From Alphaproteobacteria bacterium (lineage in GTDB: Bacteria; Pseudomonadota; Alphaproteobacteria; UBA8366; Aestuariispiraceae), in assembly GCA_006844765.1 (NCBI GenBank), contig SPJV01000058.1, forward strand, positions 1 to 13,688: a DNA stretch of 13,688 bases, given 5' to 3'. Below the pieces are notes generated by a model. That model was not told the origin of the DNA. It saw nothing but the letters and a program-made list of their open reading frames with translations, and ran no database searches. Of the stretch, positions 1-6,544 are shown one piece after another (position 1 is the stretch's first letter; each line of letters opens with the position of its first letter). The translations under genes were made by a program, and so were the position numbers.

Positions 1-701
1 CCCTCCGGATTCGGGTGCATGCCATCCCCGATGGTGAGTTCCGGCTCCGTTGCGACCCCTTCCAGGAAGAAGGGATAAAAGGTCACGTCGTAGGATTCCG
101 CAAGGGCTGGAAAAACAGCATTAAACGCTGCCCCATAGTCTTTCCCCAGATTTGGCGGTGCCAACATACCCGCCAGAAGCACATGCGCCCCCGCCGCCTG
201 CGCCTTTTCGATGATTGCAGAGAGGTTCTTGTGCGTATCTTTTGGATCAAGCGCCCGCAGGCCATCATTCGCCCCCAGCTCCAAAAGGATCAGATCCGGC
301 TTTTCGGCCATCAGCCAATCAACCCGCGACAACCCGCCGCCTGTCGTATCACCGGAGACACCGGCATTGATCACCCGAACCGCATGGCCTTCCTGTCGCA
401 ATGCCTGTTCCAGCCGGTTTGGAAAGGCATCGCCCGCGTCTAAGCCGTAGCCGGCGGTAAGGCTGTCACCAAGCGCCAGGATCACCAGCTCATCCGCTGC
501 CTTGGCAGAAGATTGTAACGGCGCATGCAACAGAACAACCGACAGCAAAAAGGGAATGAAAAACGCACCAAGTGACGTTTTCGCAAAAAATTCAACAAAT
601 ACACGACGGAACCAGGCCGCTGGAGCGTTGACCCCAAAAGGATACGCGCCATATGGCAGGGCAATGCCGTAGGTCTTGGAAAACCGGATAGGATAGGTCA
701 T
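1..701 (-). CDS. tesA: GDSL-type arylesterase / acyl-CoA thioesterase I (TesA-like), 3' end cut by the window
   Basis: Serine esterase of the SGNH/GDSL family, which hydrolyses aryl esters and acyl thioesters and is usually exported to the periplasm. The minus-strand frame shows the GDSL block LALGDSLTAGYG, the oxyanion-hole segment VINAGVSGDT, the block LELGANDGLR, and at the window edge the catalytic Asp-His block GDGMHPN. The reading frame runs off position 1, so only the extreme C-terminus is missing. The mature enzyme is preceded by a long N-terminus of about 70 residues: a basic segment, a hydrophobic stretch (AFFIPFLLSVVLL) and a likely cleavage site near SAKA. The only in-frame ATG ahead of the hydrophobic stretch is at 701. 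It overlaps the start codon of the divergent ABC ATPase gene, and no clear ribosome-binding site precedes it, so the start is uncertain. The divergent pairing with ybbA-ybbP matches E. coli tesA. Confidence 0.9.
   Translation of the reverse strand, partial: MTYPIRFSKTYGIALPYGAYPFGVNAPAAWFRRVFVEFFAKTSLGAFFIPFLLSVVLLHAPLQSSAKAADELVILALGDSLTAGYGLDAGDAFPNRLEQALRQEGHAVRVINAGVSGDTTGGGLSRVDWLMAEKPDLILLELGANDGLRALDPKDTHKNLSAIIEKAQAAGAHVLLAGMLAPPNLGKDYGAAFNAVFPALAESYDVTFYPFFLEGVATEPELTIGDGMHPNPE
628..657 (+). promoter_or_regulatory. Weak candidate promoter for the ABC transporter operon
   Basis: TTGACC at 628-633 and TATGGC at 652-657 with an 18-bp spacer would start transcription about 35 bases before the ATG at 700. 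The -35 is good and the -10 is poor. It lies inside the N-terminal coding region of the divergent esterase. Inference only. Confidence 0.25.
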
Positions 702-1416
702 GACCGAGGTTCGACAGATATTGAAAGACACCGCAACACGAGTTTCCACGCCAATGATCGAATTGAACGACGTATGCCTAACACTTGGGTCGCGATCCGG
801 CGACGTCAATATTTTACGCGGCGTCGATCTGACCGTTGCCCGGGGCGAAGCGGTCAGTGTCGTCGGTCCGTCCGGTTCGGGCAAGACATCAATGCTGATG
901 ATCGTTGCCGGCCTGGAGCGGGCAACCGGCGGGCGGGTCGTGGTCGGTGGACAAGACTATGCCAATCTGGATGAAGACGGCTTGGCCCTGTTTCGCCGGG
1001 ATAATATCGGCATCGTCTTTCAAAGCTTCCATCTGATCCCGACGATGACCGCGTTGGAAAATGTCGCGGTCCCGCTGGAGCTGGGTCGGCGACGGGATGC
1101 CCGCGACCGCGCGACTGAGATGTTGGAAGCGGTTGGGCTGGGTCACAGGCTTCACCATATGCCGGGCCAGCTCTCCGGCGGCGAGCAACAGCGGGTCGCC
1201 CTGGCCCGGGCCTTCGCCCCTGCCCCGGCCCTTGTCCTGGCGGATGAACCAACCGGGAACCTGGACGGCAGCACCGGCACAATGGTCGTGGATCTGATGT
1301 TTTCCCTGTCCCGTGACAGCGGCACCACCTTGATGCTGATCACCCATGACCGGAATCTTGCCGCCCAATGCGACCGGCGGGTCGCGATGACCGACGGTCT
1401 TTTGGACAAGGATTGA
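700..1416 (+). CDS. ybbA: ABC transporter ATP-binding protein, YbbA/LolD type
   Basis: Cytoplasmic ATPase that energises the permease encoded just downstream. The 238-residue protein has Walker A GPSGSGKT (56-63), a Q-loop at VFQSF (Q108), the ABC signature LSGGEQQ (158-164), Walker B LVLADEP (178-184, catalytic E183) and an H-loop ITHD (H216). The signature and the short length place it in the MacB/LolD/YbbA group, which works with FtsX-type mechanotransmission permeases rather than classical importers. The start at 700 has a purine-rich GGATAGGATAGG just upstream. An in-frame ATG at 754 would remove 18 unconserved residues and begin directly at the conserved MIELNDV segment, so it is a real alternative. 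The gene is followed after 4 bases by the permease gene and is divergent from tesA, as in E. coli. Confidence 0.93.
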   Translation: MTEVRQILKDTATRVSTPMIELNDVCLTLGSRSGDVNILRGVDLTVARGEAVSVVGPSGSGKTSMLMIVAGLERATGGRVVVGGQDYANLDEDGLALFRRDNIGIVFQSFHLIPTMTALENVAVPLELGRRRDARDRATEMLEAVGLGHRLHHMPGQLSGGEQQRVALARAFAPAPALVLADEPTGNLDGSTGTMVVDLMFSLSRDSGTTLMLITHDRNLAAQCDRRVAMTDGLLDKD

Positions 1417-1420
1417 GGCA

Positions 1421-3946
1421 ATGCTATCGCTGGCATGGCAATTGGCGCGCCGCGAACTTCGCGGCGGTATAAAGGGCTTCCGGGTCTTTCTGGCCTGCCT
1501 GACCCTTGGCGTTGCGGCAATCGCCGGGGTTGGTTCAGTGTCGACCGCAATCGTCGAAGGATTACGAACCGATGCCCGCTCTCTTTTGGGGGGCGAAGTT
1601 GATCTGCGGCTGACCCATCGCCCAGCGACGGAAGCGCAAAGGACCTGGCTGGATGACAACGCGGCGGCAGTCTCTGAAGTCGCAAACATGCGCGCGATGG
1701 CGGTCACTGAAGATGGCTTGGACCGCCGCTTGGTGGAGTTGAAGGCCGTCGACAGTGCCTATCCGATCTATGGATCCTTCGAGGTCGCGGAGGCCAGGCA
1801 ACTTCACGCAGCTCTTGCCCGAGATGCGTCTGGAATCCCAGGCGCGGTGGTCGCCCCGCATCTATTGGAACGCTTGGGCCTGAAAATCGGCGGAAAATTC
1901 AGGTTAGGCGATGGGATGTTTCGCGTCGCCGGGGTCGTCGAGAATGAACCGGATCGGAGCACCCAGGCATTCAATCTCGGCCCCCGCATCGTTATTGCTA
2001 TCGAGGCATTGGCGGATACCGACCTAGTGCAGCCGGGTAGCCTGATCCGCTATCATTATCGCATCGGGCTTGAGCCAACACAGACCGTCAACGCCTGGAC
2101 TGCTGCCCTGAAGGAGAATTTCCCGAAGGCCGGTTGGCGTATTCGCGATCTTGAGAATGCCGCTCCGAATATCCAACGCTTCGTTGATCGGGTTGGCCTG
2201 TTTCTGACATTGGTAGGGCTGACAGCGCTTGTCGTGGGCGGCGTCGGTGTCGGGAATGCGGTCCGGGCGTTTCTCGCCTCACGATCAGGCACCATCGCAA
2301 CCCTGAAATGCTTGGGCGCACCAGCAGCAACGGTCTTCGCGACCTATCTTATTCAAGTCCTGGCCCTGGCCCTTGTCGGAATCGCAATCGGCGTGGCGGT
2401 CGGCGGGCTTATCCCCATGGCTGCGGCACCGTTTCTGTCCGAAAGACTACCGGTGGAGGCACGCGTCGGGTTCTATTGGGAACCGCTAACCAGAGCGGCA
2501 GCCTTCGGCGTACTTGTTACCCTGGCCTTTTCCATATGGCCTTTAGCGCGGGCGCGCTCCATCCCGGCGGCCAGCCTGTTCCGGGACCTCCTTGACCCTG
2601 TCACGGTCAGGCCGGGCTGGCGTACAATTCTGACACTGGTCGCGGTTTCAGCCGCATTGACGGCACTGGCCGTCGCTGGGGCAACGGACCGCTGGATCGC
2701 AATCTATTTCGTTGGCGGCGCGCTGGCGGCCTTGGTCTCATTCCGAGTGGTGGCCTGGGGCGTGATGGTCCTCGCCGCCCGTCTTCCCCGACCACGCGGG
2801 GTCCGCGCCGCCCTTGCGGTTGCCAATCTTCACCGACCCGGCGCACCGACGGGCTCAGTCGTGGTATCCCTGGGCCTCGGCTTGACGGTCCTGGTTGCGG
2901 TCGCGCTGATCGAAGCCAATCTTCGCAACCAGGTCAACGATACCCTGCGCGATGAGGCCCCCGGTTACTTTTTCATCGATATCCAGCCGAACCAGATCGA
3001 CGGTTTCAGGACCTTGCTTGCAGGCTTCGACGGACTGGAGCGATCCGATGATGTCCCGATGCTGCGCGGCCGGATCGCCAAGTTGAGCGGCATACCGGTT
3101 GAAGAGATCGACGCGCCGCCGGATGCTGCCTGGGTCCTGCGCGGTGATCGCGGGGTTACCTGGTCCCGCGAGCCACCTGCGGAAGGATCGGAGATCGTTG
3201 CCGGAGACTGGTGGCCTGCCGACTATAGCGGAAAACCTCTGGTGAGCTTTGATGCATCGGCAGCGAAAGCGCTGGGCCTGGACATTGGCGATATCCTGAC
3301 AGTCAATTTGTTGGGCCGGGAATTCGAGGCGGAGATCGCGAATTTGCGGGAGATTGATTGGACATCCTTCGGCATCAACTTCGTCATGATCTTCTCCCCA
3401 GGTTTGGTGGACAAAGCCCCGCAAAGTTATATCGCAACCGCCTATCTGCCTGCGGATAGAGAAGTCGCCCTGGAACGCGCCGTGGGTGAAGCCTATCCCA
3501 ATGTTTCCGCCGTCCGGGTTAAGGAAGTCTTGGAAGGGGTCAACGAATTGCTGGCCAATCTGGCGGTCGCGGTGCGGATCATCGCCTCAGTCGCCATCCT
3601 GGCCGGCGTCCTGGTCCTGGCCGGTGCAATTGCCGCAGGCCATGCCCGGCGGGTTTATGATTCCGTCGTCCTCAAGGTCCTGGGCGCGACGCGGCGCGAT
3701 ATCCTGGCCGCCTTCCTGATGGAATATGGTCTGATGGGTCTGGTCACGTCCGGCATCGCCTGTCTGATCGGTGGCGCCGGCGCCTATTTCGTGATCACCA
3801 CAATCATGGGGGCGGAGTGGATTTTCTCAGCCTCAGCCGTCGCCTGGACAGTTGCCCTTGCCCTCACCGCGACCATGGGGCTCGGCTTTATCGGGACATG
3901 GTCGGCGCTGGGGCGGAAAGCCGCACCGTTGCTTCGGAATGATTAG
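1421..3946 (+). CDS. ybbP: ABC transporter permease, YbbP type with two FtsX domains
   Basis: Large 841-residue inner-membrane permease that pairs with the preceding ATPase. One hydrophobic segment lies near residues 20-42, followed by a periplasmic domain. A first FtsX domain begins around residue 260, with a multi-helix segment and the motif GTIATLKCLGA. More helices fill about 400-450, then comes a second periplasmic domain. A second FtsX domain occupies about 715-835 and contains the matching motif YDSVVLKVLGATRRDI. The duplicated FtsX architecture and length near 800 are typical of YbbP and unlike the smaller LolC/E or FtsX proteins. The ATG follows the ybbA stop after 4 bases, with AAGGATTGAGG acting as ribosome-binding site inside the end of ybbA, so translation is probably coupled. 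The substrate is not known from sequence. Envelope lipid or lipoprotein handling is the usual guess and is inference. Confidence 0.92.
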   Translation: MLSLAWQLARRELRGGIKGFRVFLACLTLGVAAIAGVGSVSTAIVEGLRTDARSLLGGEVDLRLTHRPATEAQRTWLDDNAAAVSEVANMRAMAVTEDGLDRRLVELKAVDSAYPIYGSFEVAEARQLHAALARDASGIPGAVVAPHLLERLGLKIGGKFRLGDGMFRVAGVVENEPDRSTQAFNLGPRIVIAIEALADTDLVQPGSLIRYHYRIGLEPTQTVNAWTAALKENFPKAGWRIRDLENAAPNIQRFVDRVGLFLTLVGLTALVVGGVGVGNAVRAFLASRSGTIATLKCLGAPAATVFATYLIQVLALALVGIAIGVAVGGLIPMAAAPFLSERLPVEARVGFYWEPLTRAAAFGVLVTLAFSIWPLARARSIPAASLFRDLLDPVTVRPGWRTILTLVAVSAALTALAVAGATDRWIAIYFVGGALAALVSFRVVAWGVMVLAARLPRPRGVRAALAVANLHRPGAPTGSVVVSLGLGLTVLVAVALIEANLRNQVNDTLRDEAPGYFFIDIQPNQIDGFRTLLAGFDGLERSDDVPMLRGRIAKLSGIPVEEIDAPPDAAWVLRGDRGVTWSREPPAEGSEIVAGDWWPADYSGKPLVSFDASAAKALGLDIGDILTVNLLGREFEAEIANLREIDWTSFGINFVMIFSPGLVDKAPQSYIATAYLPADREVALERAVGEAYPNVSAVRVKEVLEGVNELLANLAVAVRIIASVAILAGVLVLAGAIAAGHARRVYDSVVLKVLGATRRDILAAFLMEYGLMGLVTSGIACLIGGAGAYFVITTIMGAEWIFSASAVAWTVALALTATMGLGFIGTWSALGRKAAPLLRND

Positions 3947-4153
3947 GGCGCATTTTAACGATGATATCTCGATTAAGGCGTCCTGAAATGGTTGAATACT
4001 GACCGAAACATGACAATATTAGCGTTAAGAAGAACGCTGGTGGGGCGTTTGTTGAGCGTTGAGCTTGTCCGGCAACCAAACTATGGGGTTCCGGGTCCAT
4101 AACAGATAAAAATGACCATAACCGACGATCACGAAATAGGGGCTTAAACAATC
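3947..4153. other. Intergenic region between ybbP and the Bax inhibitor-1 gene
   Basis: No gene and no convincing terminator for ybbP. It holds a 6-bp inverted repeat AGCGTT-6-AACGCT (4021-4038) that is not followed by a T-tract, so it is more operator-like than terminator-like. It also holds the weak promoter listed separately. Confidence 0.5.
4059..4087 (+). promoter_or_regulatory. Weak candidate promoter for the Bax inhibitor-1 family gene
   Basis: TTGAGC (4059-4064), a 17-bp spacer and TATGGG (4082-4087), about 65 bases before the ATG at 4154. Match to the sigma-70 consensus is moderate at -35 and poor at -10. Confidence 0.25.
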
Positions 4154-4894
4154 ATGGCACTCAATCCGAACCACAGCGCAACCGTCTCGCGCGCCGACGC
4201 GCAGGAGGCCTTCGATGCCGGCCTGCGGTCCTATATGCTACGAGTCTACAACTACATGACACTCGGCGTCGCCTTTACCGGGCTCGTAACGCTGTTCATG
4301 GCAACGCAACCGCAGCTGATGTACAATCTCGCGGTCGGCCCAATTAAATGGGTGCTGTTGTTTGGCCTAATCGGAATGGGCTGGATGTCTCCAAAGATCA
4401 TGACAATGCGCAGCACCGTTGCGGCCCAGGCCTTCTATTGGATTTATTGCGCATTATGGGGTGTAATGATTTCCCCCATGATTTTTGCCTTCCTGCAAAT
4501 CGAGGGCGGCGTCTATGACATTGCGCGGGCGTTCTTCATCACAGCCGGCATGTTCGCCGGTGCCAGCATCTTTGGCTACACGACCAAAAAGGACCTTGGT
4601 CCGATGGGCCGATTCCTGACGATGGCGATCATCGGTCTGTTCATTGCAGCGCTGGTGAACATATTCTTCGTCCAATCTGGCGGCTTCTCCCTGCTCGTTT
4701 CCTGCGGCATGGTTCTGCTGTTTGCGGGCATGACCGCTTATGAAACGCAGATCATCAAGAATATGTATGCCGCCCATTACGGTGCGGATGCGATCAGCCG
4801 GATGGCAATCTTTGGCGCGTTGCAGCTTTATGGCAGCTTCATTGTGATGTTCATCCACATTCTCTCGATCATCGGCATCATGCGCGGGGAATAA
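4154..4894 (+). CDS. Bax inhibitor-1 / YccA family membrane protein
   Basis: Integral membrane protein of the BI-1 (TMBIM, UPF0005) family, 246 residues. Bacterial members include calcium-leak channels (BsYetJ) and FtsH modulators (YccA). Seven hydrophobic segments can be placed at roughly 36-50, 65-80, 92-113, 125-141, 153-171, 178-194 and 219-243. The family signature AGMTAYETQIIKNMY (191-205) precedes the last helix. The glutamate in YETQ stands where many homologues have aspartate. The last segment ends in IMRGE with no extra domain. An AGGGG lies 11 bases before the ATG. The gene appears monocistronic: it has its own upstream gap and a strong terminator about 40 bases after the stop. The exact physiological role cannot be deduced from the sequence. 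Confidence 0.93.
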   Translation: MALNPNHSATVSRADAQEAFDAGLRSYMLRVYNYMTLGVAFTGLVTLFMATQPQLMYNLAVGPIKWVLLFGLIGMGWMSPKIMTMRSTVAAQAFYWIYCALWGVMISPMIFAFLQIEGGVYDIARAFFITAGMFAGASIFGYTTKKDLGPMGRFLTMAIIGLFIAALVNIFFVQSGGFSLLVSCGMVLLFAGMTAYETQIIKNMYAAHYGADAISRMAIFGALQLYGSFIVMFIHILSIIGIMRGE

Positions 4895-4934
4895 TCTCCA
4901 ACAAATCGATCTCGCCGAGATCACTGAAATACAT

Positions 4935-4970
4935 ACCGCCCGAGGGACAATCTCTCGGGCGGTTTTTTTT
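4935..4970 (+). terminator. Strong intrinsic terminator after the Bax inhibitor-1 gene
   Basis: A perfect 10-bp stem, ACCGCCCGAG (4935-4944) with CTCGGGCGGT (4954-4963), has a 9-base loop and is followed directly by a run of T up to 4970. It lies 40 bases after the stop codon. No comparable T-run serves the minus strand, so it acts rightwards. Confidence 0.92.
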
Positions 4971-5023
4971 GTGTGATTGCGCTTCGAACTTGATTCGGAT
5001 CAACGCCCGGTAGGACTGTCCGC

Positions 5024-5037
5024 TTATCCTTGGATAA
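5024..5037. promoter_or_regulatory. Palindrome upstream of the HicA-like gene, possible operator
   Basis: TTATCC-TT-GGATAA is a perfect palindrome centred about 34 bases before the ATG at 5065, in the zone where a -10 element would be expected (TATCCT or GATAAT lie inside it). A smaller inverted repeat, TTGAT-TCGG-ATCAA (4990-5003), lies further upstream. Toxin-antitoxin and small-regulator operons are often autoregulated through such palindromes. The operator role is inference. Confidence 0.35.
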
Positions 5038-5064
5038 TGAATTAATTGGCCAAGGAGAGAGCTC

Positions 5065-5331
5065 ATGAACCACAAGCACCGCAAAACGCTGCATGCCGTC
5101 TTCGCCCATCCTGTAAGCGGCAATATCGCCCTGCGCGAAGTCGAAAGTGTCTTCAAGGAATTGGGCGCTGAGATGGAAGAACGCCACAACAGCCGGTTCG
5201 CGGTCACGCTCAACGGCCACACCGTTCTCTTCCATCACGCCAAGCATGACCTGCCGAAACAGGAAGTGCAGCAAATCCGGAAATTCTTGGAAGACTGCGA
5301 CGTCGTGCCTGAACGCGACTATCCGCTTTAA
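5065..5331 (+). CDS. Small HicA-like protein, solitary
   Basis: An 88-residue basic protein starting MNHKHRKTLHAVFA. The opening block, the GNIALREVESVFKELGAE segment (a HicA-type helix before the strands), the core strand SRFAVTLNGHTVLFHHAKHD and the C-terminal QIRKFLED helix resemble short HicA-family mRNA-interferase proteins. In HicA the key histidine sits in a strand-turn, and here HH at about 57-58 is the natural candidate. The ribosome-binding site AAGGAGAG lies just ahead of the ATG, so the gene is very likely expressed. Canonical hicA genes are followed or preceded by hicB. No antitoxin-like frame exists on either side here: the left neighbour ends in a terminator and the right side is non-coding. 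It may be a HicA-fold protein without toxin function, or an orphan. The family call rests on recognition by eye. Confidence 0.7.
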   Translation: MNHKHRKTLHAVFAHPVSGNIALREVESVFKELGAEMEERHNSRFAVTLNGHTVLFHHAKHDLPKQEVQQIRKFLEDCDVVPERDYPL

Positions 5332-5362
5332 GCAAGGGTGCAGCCGGGCTGAGGTAATCTTC

Positions 5363-5396
5363 CATCCTTCGAGACCCGGCTCACGCCGCTCCTCAA
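5363..5396. repeat. Possible degenerate copy of a dispersed alphaproteobacterial palindromic repeat
   Basis: The string CATCCTTCGAGAC followed by a GC-rich centre and GCTCCTCA resembles the left and middle part of a dispersed repeat of the CATCCTTCGAGAC...CTCCTCAGGATGA type common between alphaproteobacterial genes. The expected right end (GGATGAGG) is missing and replaced by ATATATATTGG. A separate 7-bp inverted repeat, AGCCGGG (5342-5348) with CCCGGCT (5375-5381), overlaps it. Recognition is from memory. Confidence 0.35.
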
Positions 5397-5464
5397 TATA
5401 TATTGGGCCATTAAATGATGGCGGTGTCGATTCTGAGTGAAGAAACAGGAAAACTGCCAGCACC

Positions 5465-5510
5465 AACAAAATCGAAGGCCCCGGGGGCGCGTTGCGGGGG
5501 CGGGGTGGCC
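5465..5510 (-). terminator. Weak candidate terminator for leftward transcription out of the hairpin-rich region
   Basis: Read on the minus strand, GGCC (5507-5510) can pair with GGCC (5477-5480) with further C-G pairs inside. The stem is followed by TTCGATTTTGTT (minus strand, 5476-5465), a T-rich tail. The loop is long and C-rich, so this is only a plausible end for the leftward RNA proposed below. Confidence 0.25.
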
Positions 5511-5653
5511 GAGACCACGTCCTACCGTCCGCTCGCTGCCGCGCGATCCACAAGGGATCACTCCCGGAGCCTTCAGGAACCCTCTCGATTCCGCGACGCG
5601 TGACCTGCAGCCCGAACCAGCACACCTCCGAAGGAGGGACATGATCCAAGCCT

Positions 5654-5673
5654 GCCGGACGCCATGGTCCGGC
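5654..5673. repeat. Perfect 7-bp hairpin in the non-coding region
   Basis: GCCGGAC (5654-5660), six-base loop, GTCCGGC (5667-5673). It is strand-neutral apart from one flanking wobble and sits next to another hairpin, CCTCC-GAA-GGAGG (5625-5637). Both fall inside the proposed structured RNA. Confidence 0.6.
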
Positions 5674-5937
5674 GCGACCGCCGCGAGAACTGACACTCCC
5701 TTAAGGTCACCGCCGGTCCGATCACCGCTGCCCCGAAGGGCTGCCGCCACCATTCCCGCCGCGTCCCCGGCAACCGGCCCGAAAGCCGCCACCACGAGAG
5801 CCGCCCCGCGTCAGTCCGGAGCGCGGGTCCCGGGCTCCGCAAGGCCGAAGCCCGCCAATCCCATCGCCCTCAAACAAGCCACTCAGTATTCCGGTCACCC
5901 TGGCAAAGCACCTGAAAACCGTCTGGCTCGCCCCGCC

Positions 5938-5981
5938 CCTGCAAAGACCCGAAGGCCTGGGCCCGAAAGCCCACTTGCAGG
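5938..5981 (-). other. Compact three-way junction inside the putative leftward RNA
   Basis: On the minus strand a perfect outer stem CCUGCAA (5981-5975) / UUGCAGG (5944-5938) encloses two adjacent hairpins, GGGCU-UUCG-GGCCC (5972-5959) and GGCC-UUCG-GGUC (5957-5946), with only one or two unpaired bases at the joints. This is the best single piece of evidence for selected RNA structure in the region. Confidence 0.55.
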
Positions 5982-6438
5982 ATACGACGCCCCGCACCCC
6001 CGCATCGCCCAACCGCCCCGAAGAGCTGCCGAACAACGCCCCCACCCCGAAGAGTGAAGCACCACGCCCACCGGCTTTTCCGAAAACACATCCCCGAAGG
6101 GCGCGCTTCCTCGGCATCCGGCGTCCCCGCCCCCGAAGGAACATGAACCACCATTCCGCCACCTGCGGCGCGGCCAGGACCCAATCCAATACGCCCATCC
6201 GACCCCGCCCGATCACCGAAAACCCGCCCGAAGACTGCTTTCCGGCCCCGTGACACCCAGCCCCCCTTGCAGGGAACCGAAACGGCCGGCGGACTTTCCT
6301 ATCCCACCCCACTCATCCAGACCTCGGTCCGGCTCATGCGGCGGTCAGAACCCCAGATTAGGGTGTCCGCGTAAGAAGAAGTGTGACTCTGTTTTGTAAT
6401 GTTTGTCGAATAAAAAGTATTCCCGCATGACAATTTCT

Positions 6439-6447
6439 TGTGTAAAA
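6439..6447 (-). promoter_or_regulatory. Relaxed DnaA box
   Basis: Minus strand TTTTACACA fits the relaxed consensus TTWTNCACA. It sits inside an inverted repeat, AGTATTC (6416-6422) / GAATACT (6451-6457), and overlaps the small palindrome GTGT-AAA-ACAC (6440-6450). Confidence 0.5.
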
Positions 6448-6478
6448 CACGAATACTAAGTAACAATTGAATAACAAC

Positions 6479-6487
6479 TTATCCACA
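6479..6487 (+). promoter_or_regulatory. DnaA box 1
   Basis: TTATCCACA, an exact match to the high-affinity consensus TTATNCACA. Confidence 0.85.
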
Positions 6488-6490
6488 GCA

Positions 6491-6499
6491 TTATCCACA
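6491..6499 (+). promoter_or_regulatory. DnaA box 2
   Basis: A second exact TTATCCACA, same orientation, 12 bp from the first centre to centre, so both boxes face nearly the same side of the helix. It is followed immediately by an AT-rich tract. Confidence 0.85.
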
Positions 6500-6531
6500 A
6501 ATATTATTCTGCGTTATTATTAATACTGACG

Positions 6532-6544
6532 AATCAATTTGTTG
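6532..6544 (+). promoter_or_regulatory. Candidate IHF binding site
   Basis: AATCAA-TTTG-TTG is an exact match to the IHF consensus WATCAANNNNTTR. It lies about 35 bp beyond the DnaA boxes on the far side of the AT-rich tract, a placement that suits DNA bending at an origin. Confidence 0.5.

Larger units (their letters stand above)
5465..6340 (-). ncRNA. Putative large structured leftward RNA: array of UUCG-capped hairpins, no family recognised
   Basis: No credible protein is encoded here in any frame: the open frames are low-complexity and overlap each other on both strands. By hand count 5761-6300 has 130 G and 239 C on the plus strand, so the minus strand is strongly G-rich. The hexamer CTTCGG (minus) occurs nine times between 5629 and 6234, and TTTCGG-capped stems add two more. 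Most sit in short stems with compensating arms: CCGGAC-loop-GUCUGG (6332-6317), GUUCC/GGGGC (6142-6129), CACUC/GGGUG (6056-6043), GCUC/GGGC (6026-6015), GGGCU/GGCCC (5972-5959), GGCC/GGUC (5957-5946), GGGC/GCCU (5853-5842), CGGCU/GGCCG (5788-5775), GCCC/GGGC (5741-5730). Many contain G-U pairs that become A-C mismatches on the plus strand, which points to minus-strand RNA. The ends are not defined, and no promoter is convincing. Confidence 0.5.

Noticed and set aside
889..1707. 272-residue minus-strand ORF
   Set aside because: Antisense shadow over the end of ybbA and start of ybbP, without recognisable motifs.
4021..4038. Hairpin as terminator of ybbP
   Set aside because: Six-bp stem with no T-tract on either side, 75 bases after the stop codon.
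5437..6057. 206-residue plus-strand ORF
   Set aside because: Pro/Arg/Ala-rich low-complexity translation, no ribosome-binding site, and it runs through the hairpin array while equally long frames exist on the other strand. It is open only because of high GC.
6250..6300. RNase P RNA signature (minus strand GGAAAGTCC)
   Set aside because: Only this short string matches. The other universally conserved RNase P segments do not follow in order.
5722..6312. 196-residue minus-strand ORF (and nested 128-residue frame)
   Set aside because: Gly/Arg-rich translation with no recognisable domain, and overlapping frames on the same strand. The UUCG hairpin pattern explains the base composition better than coding does.
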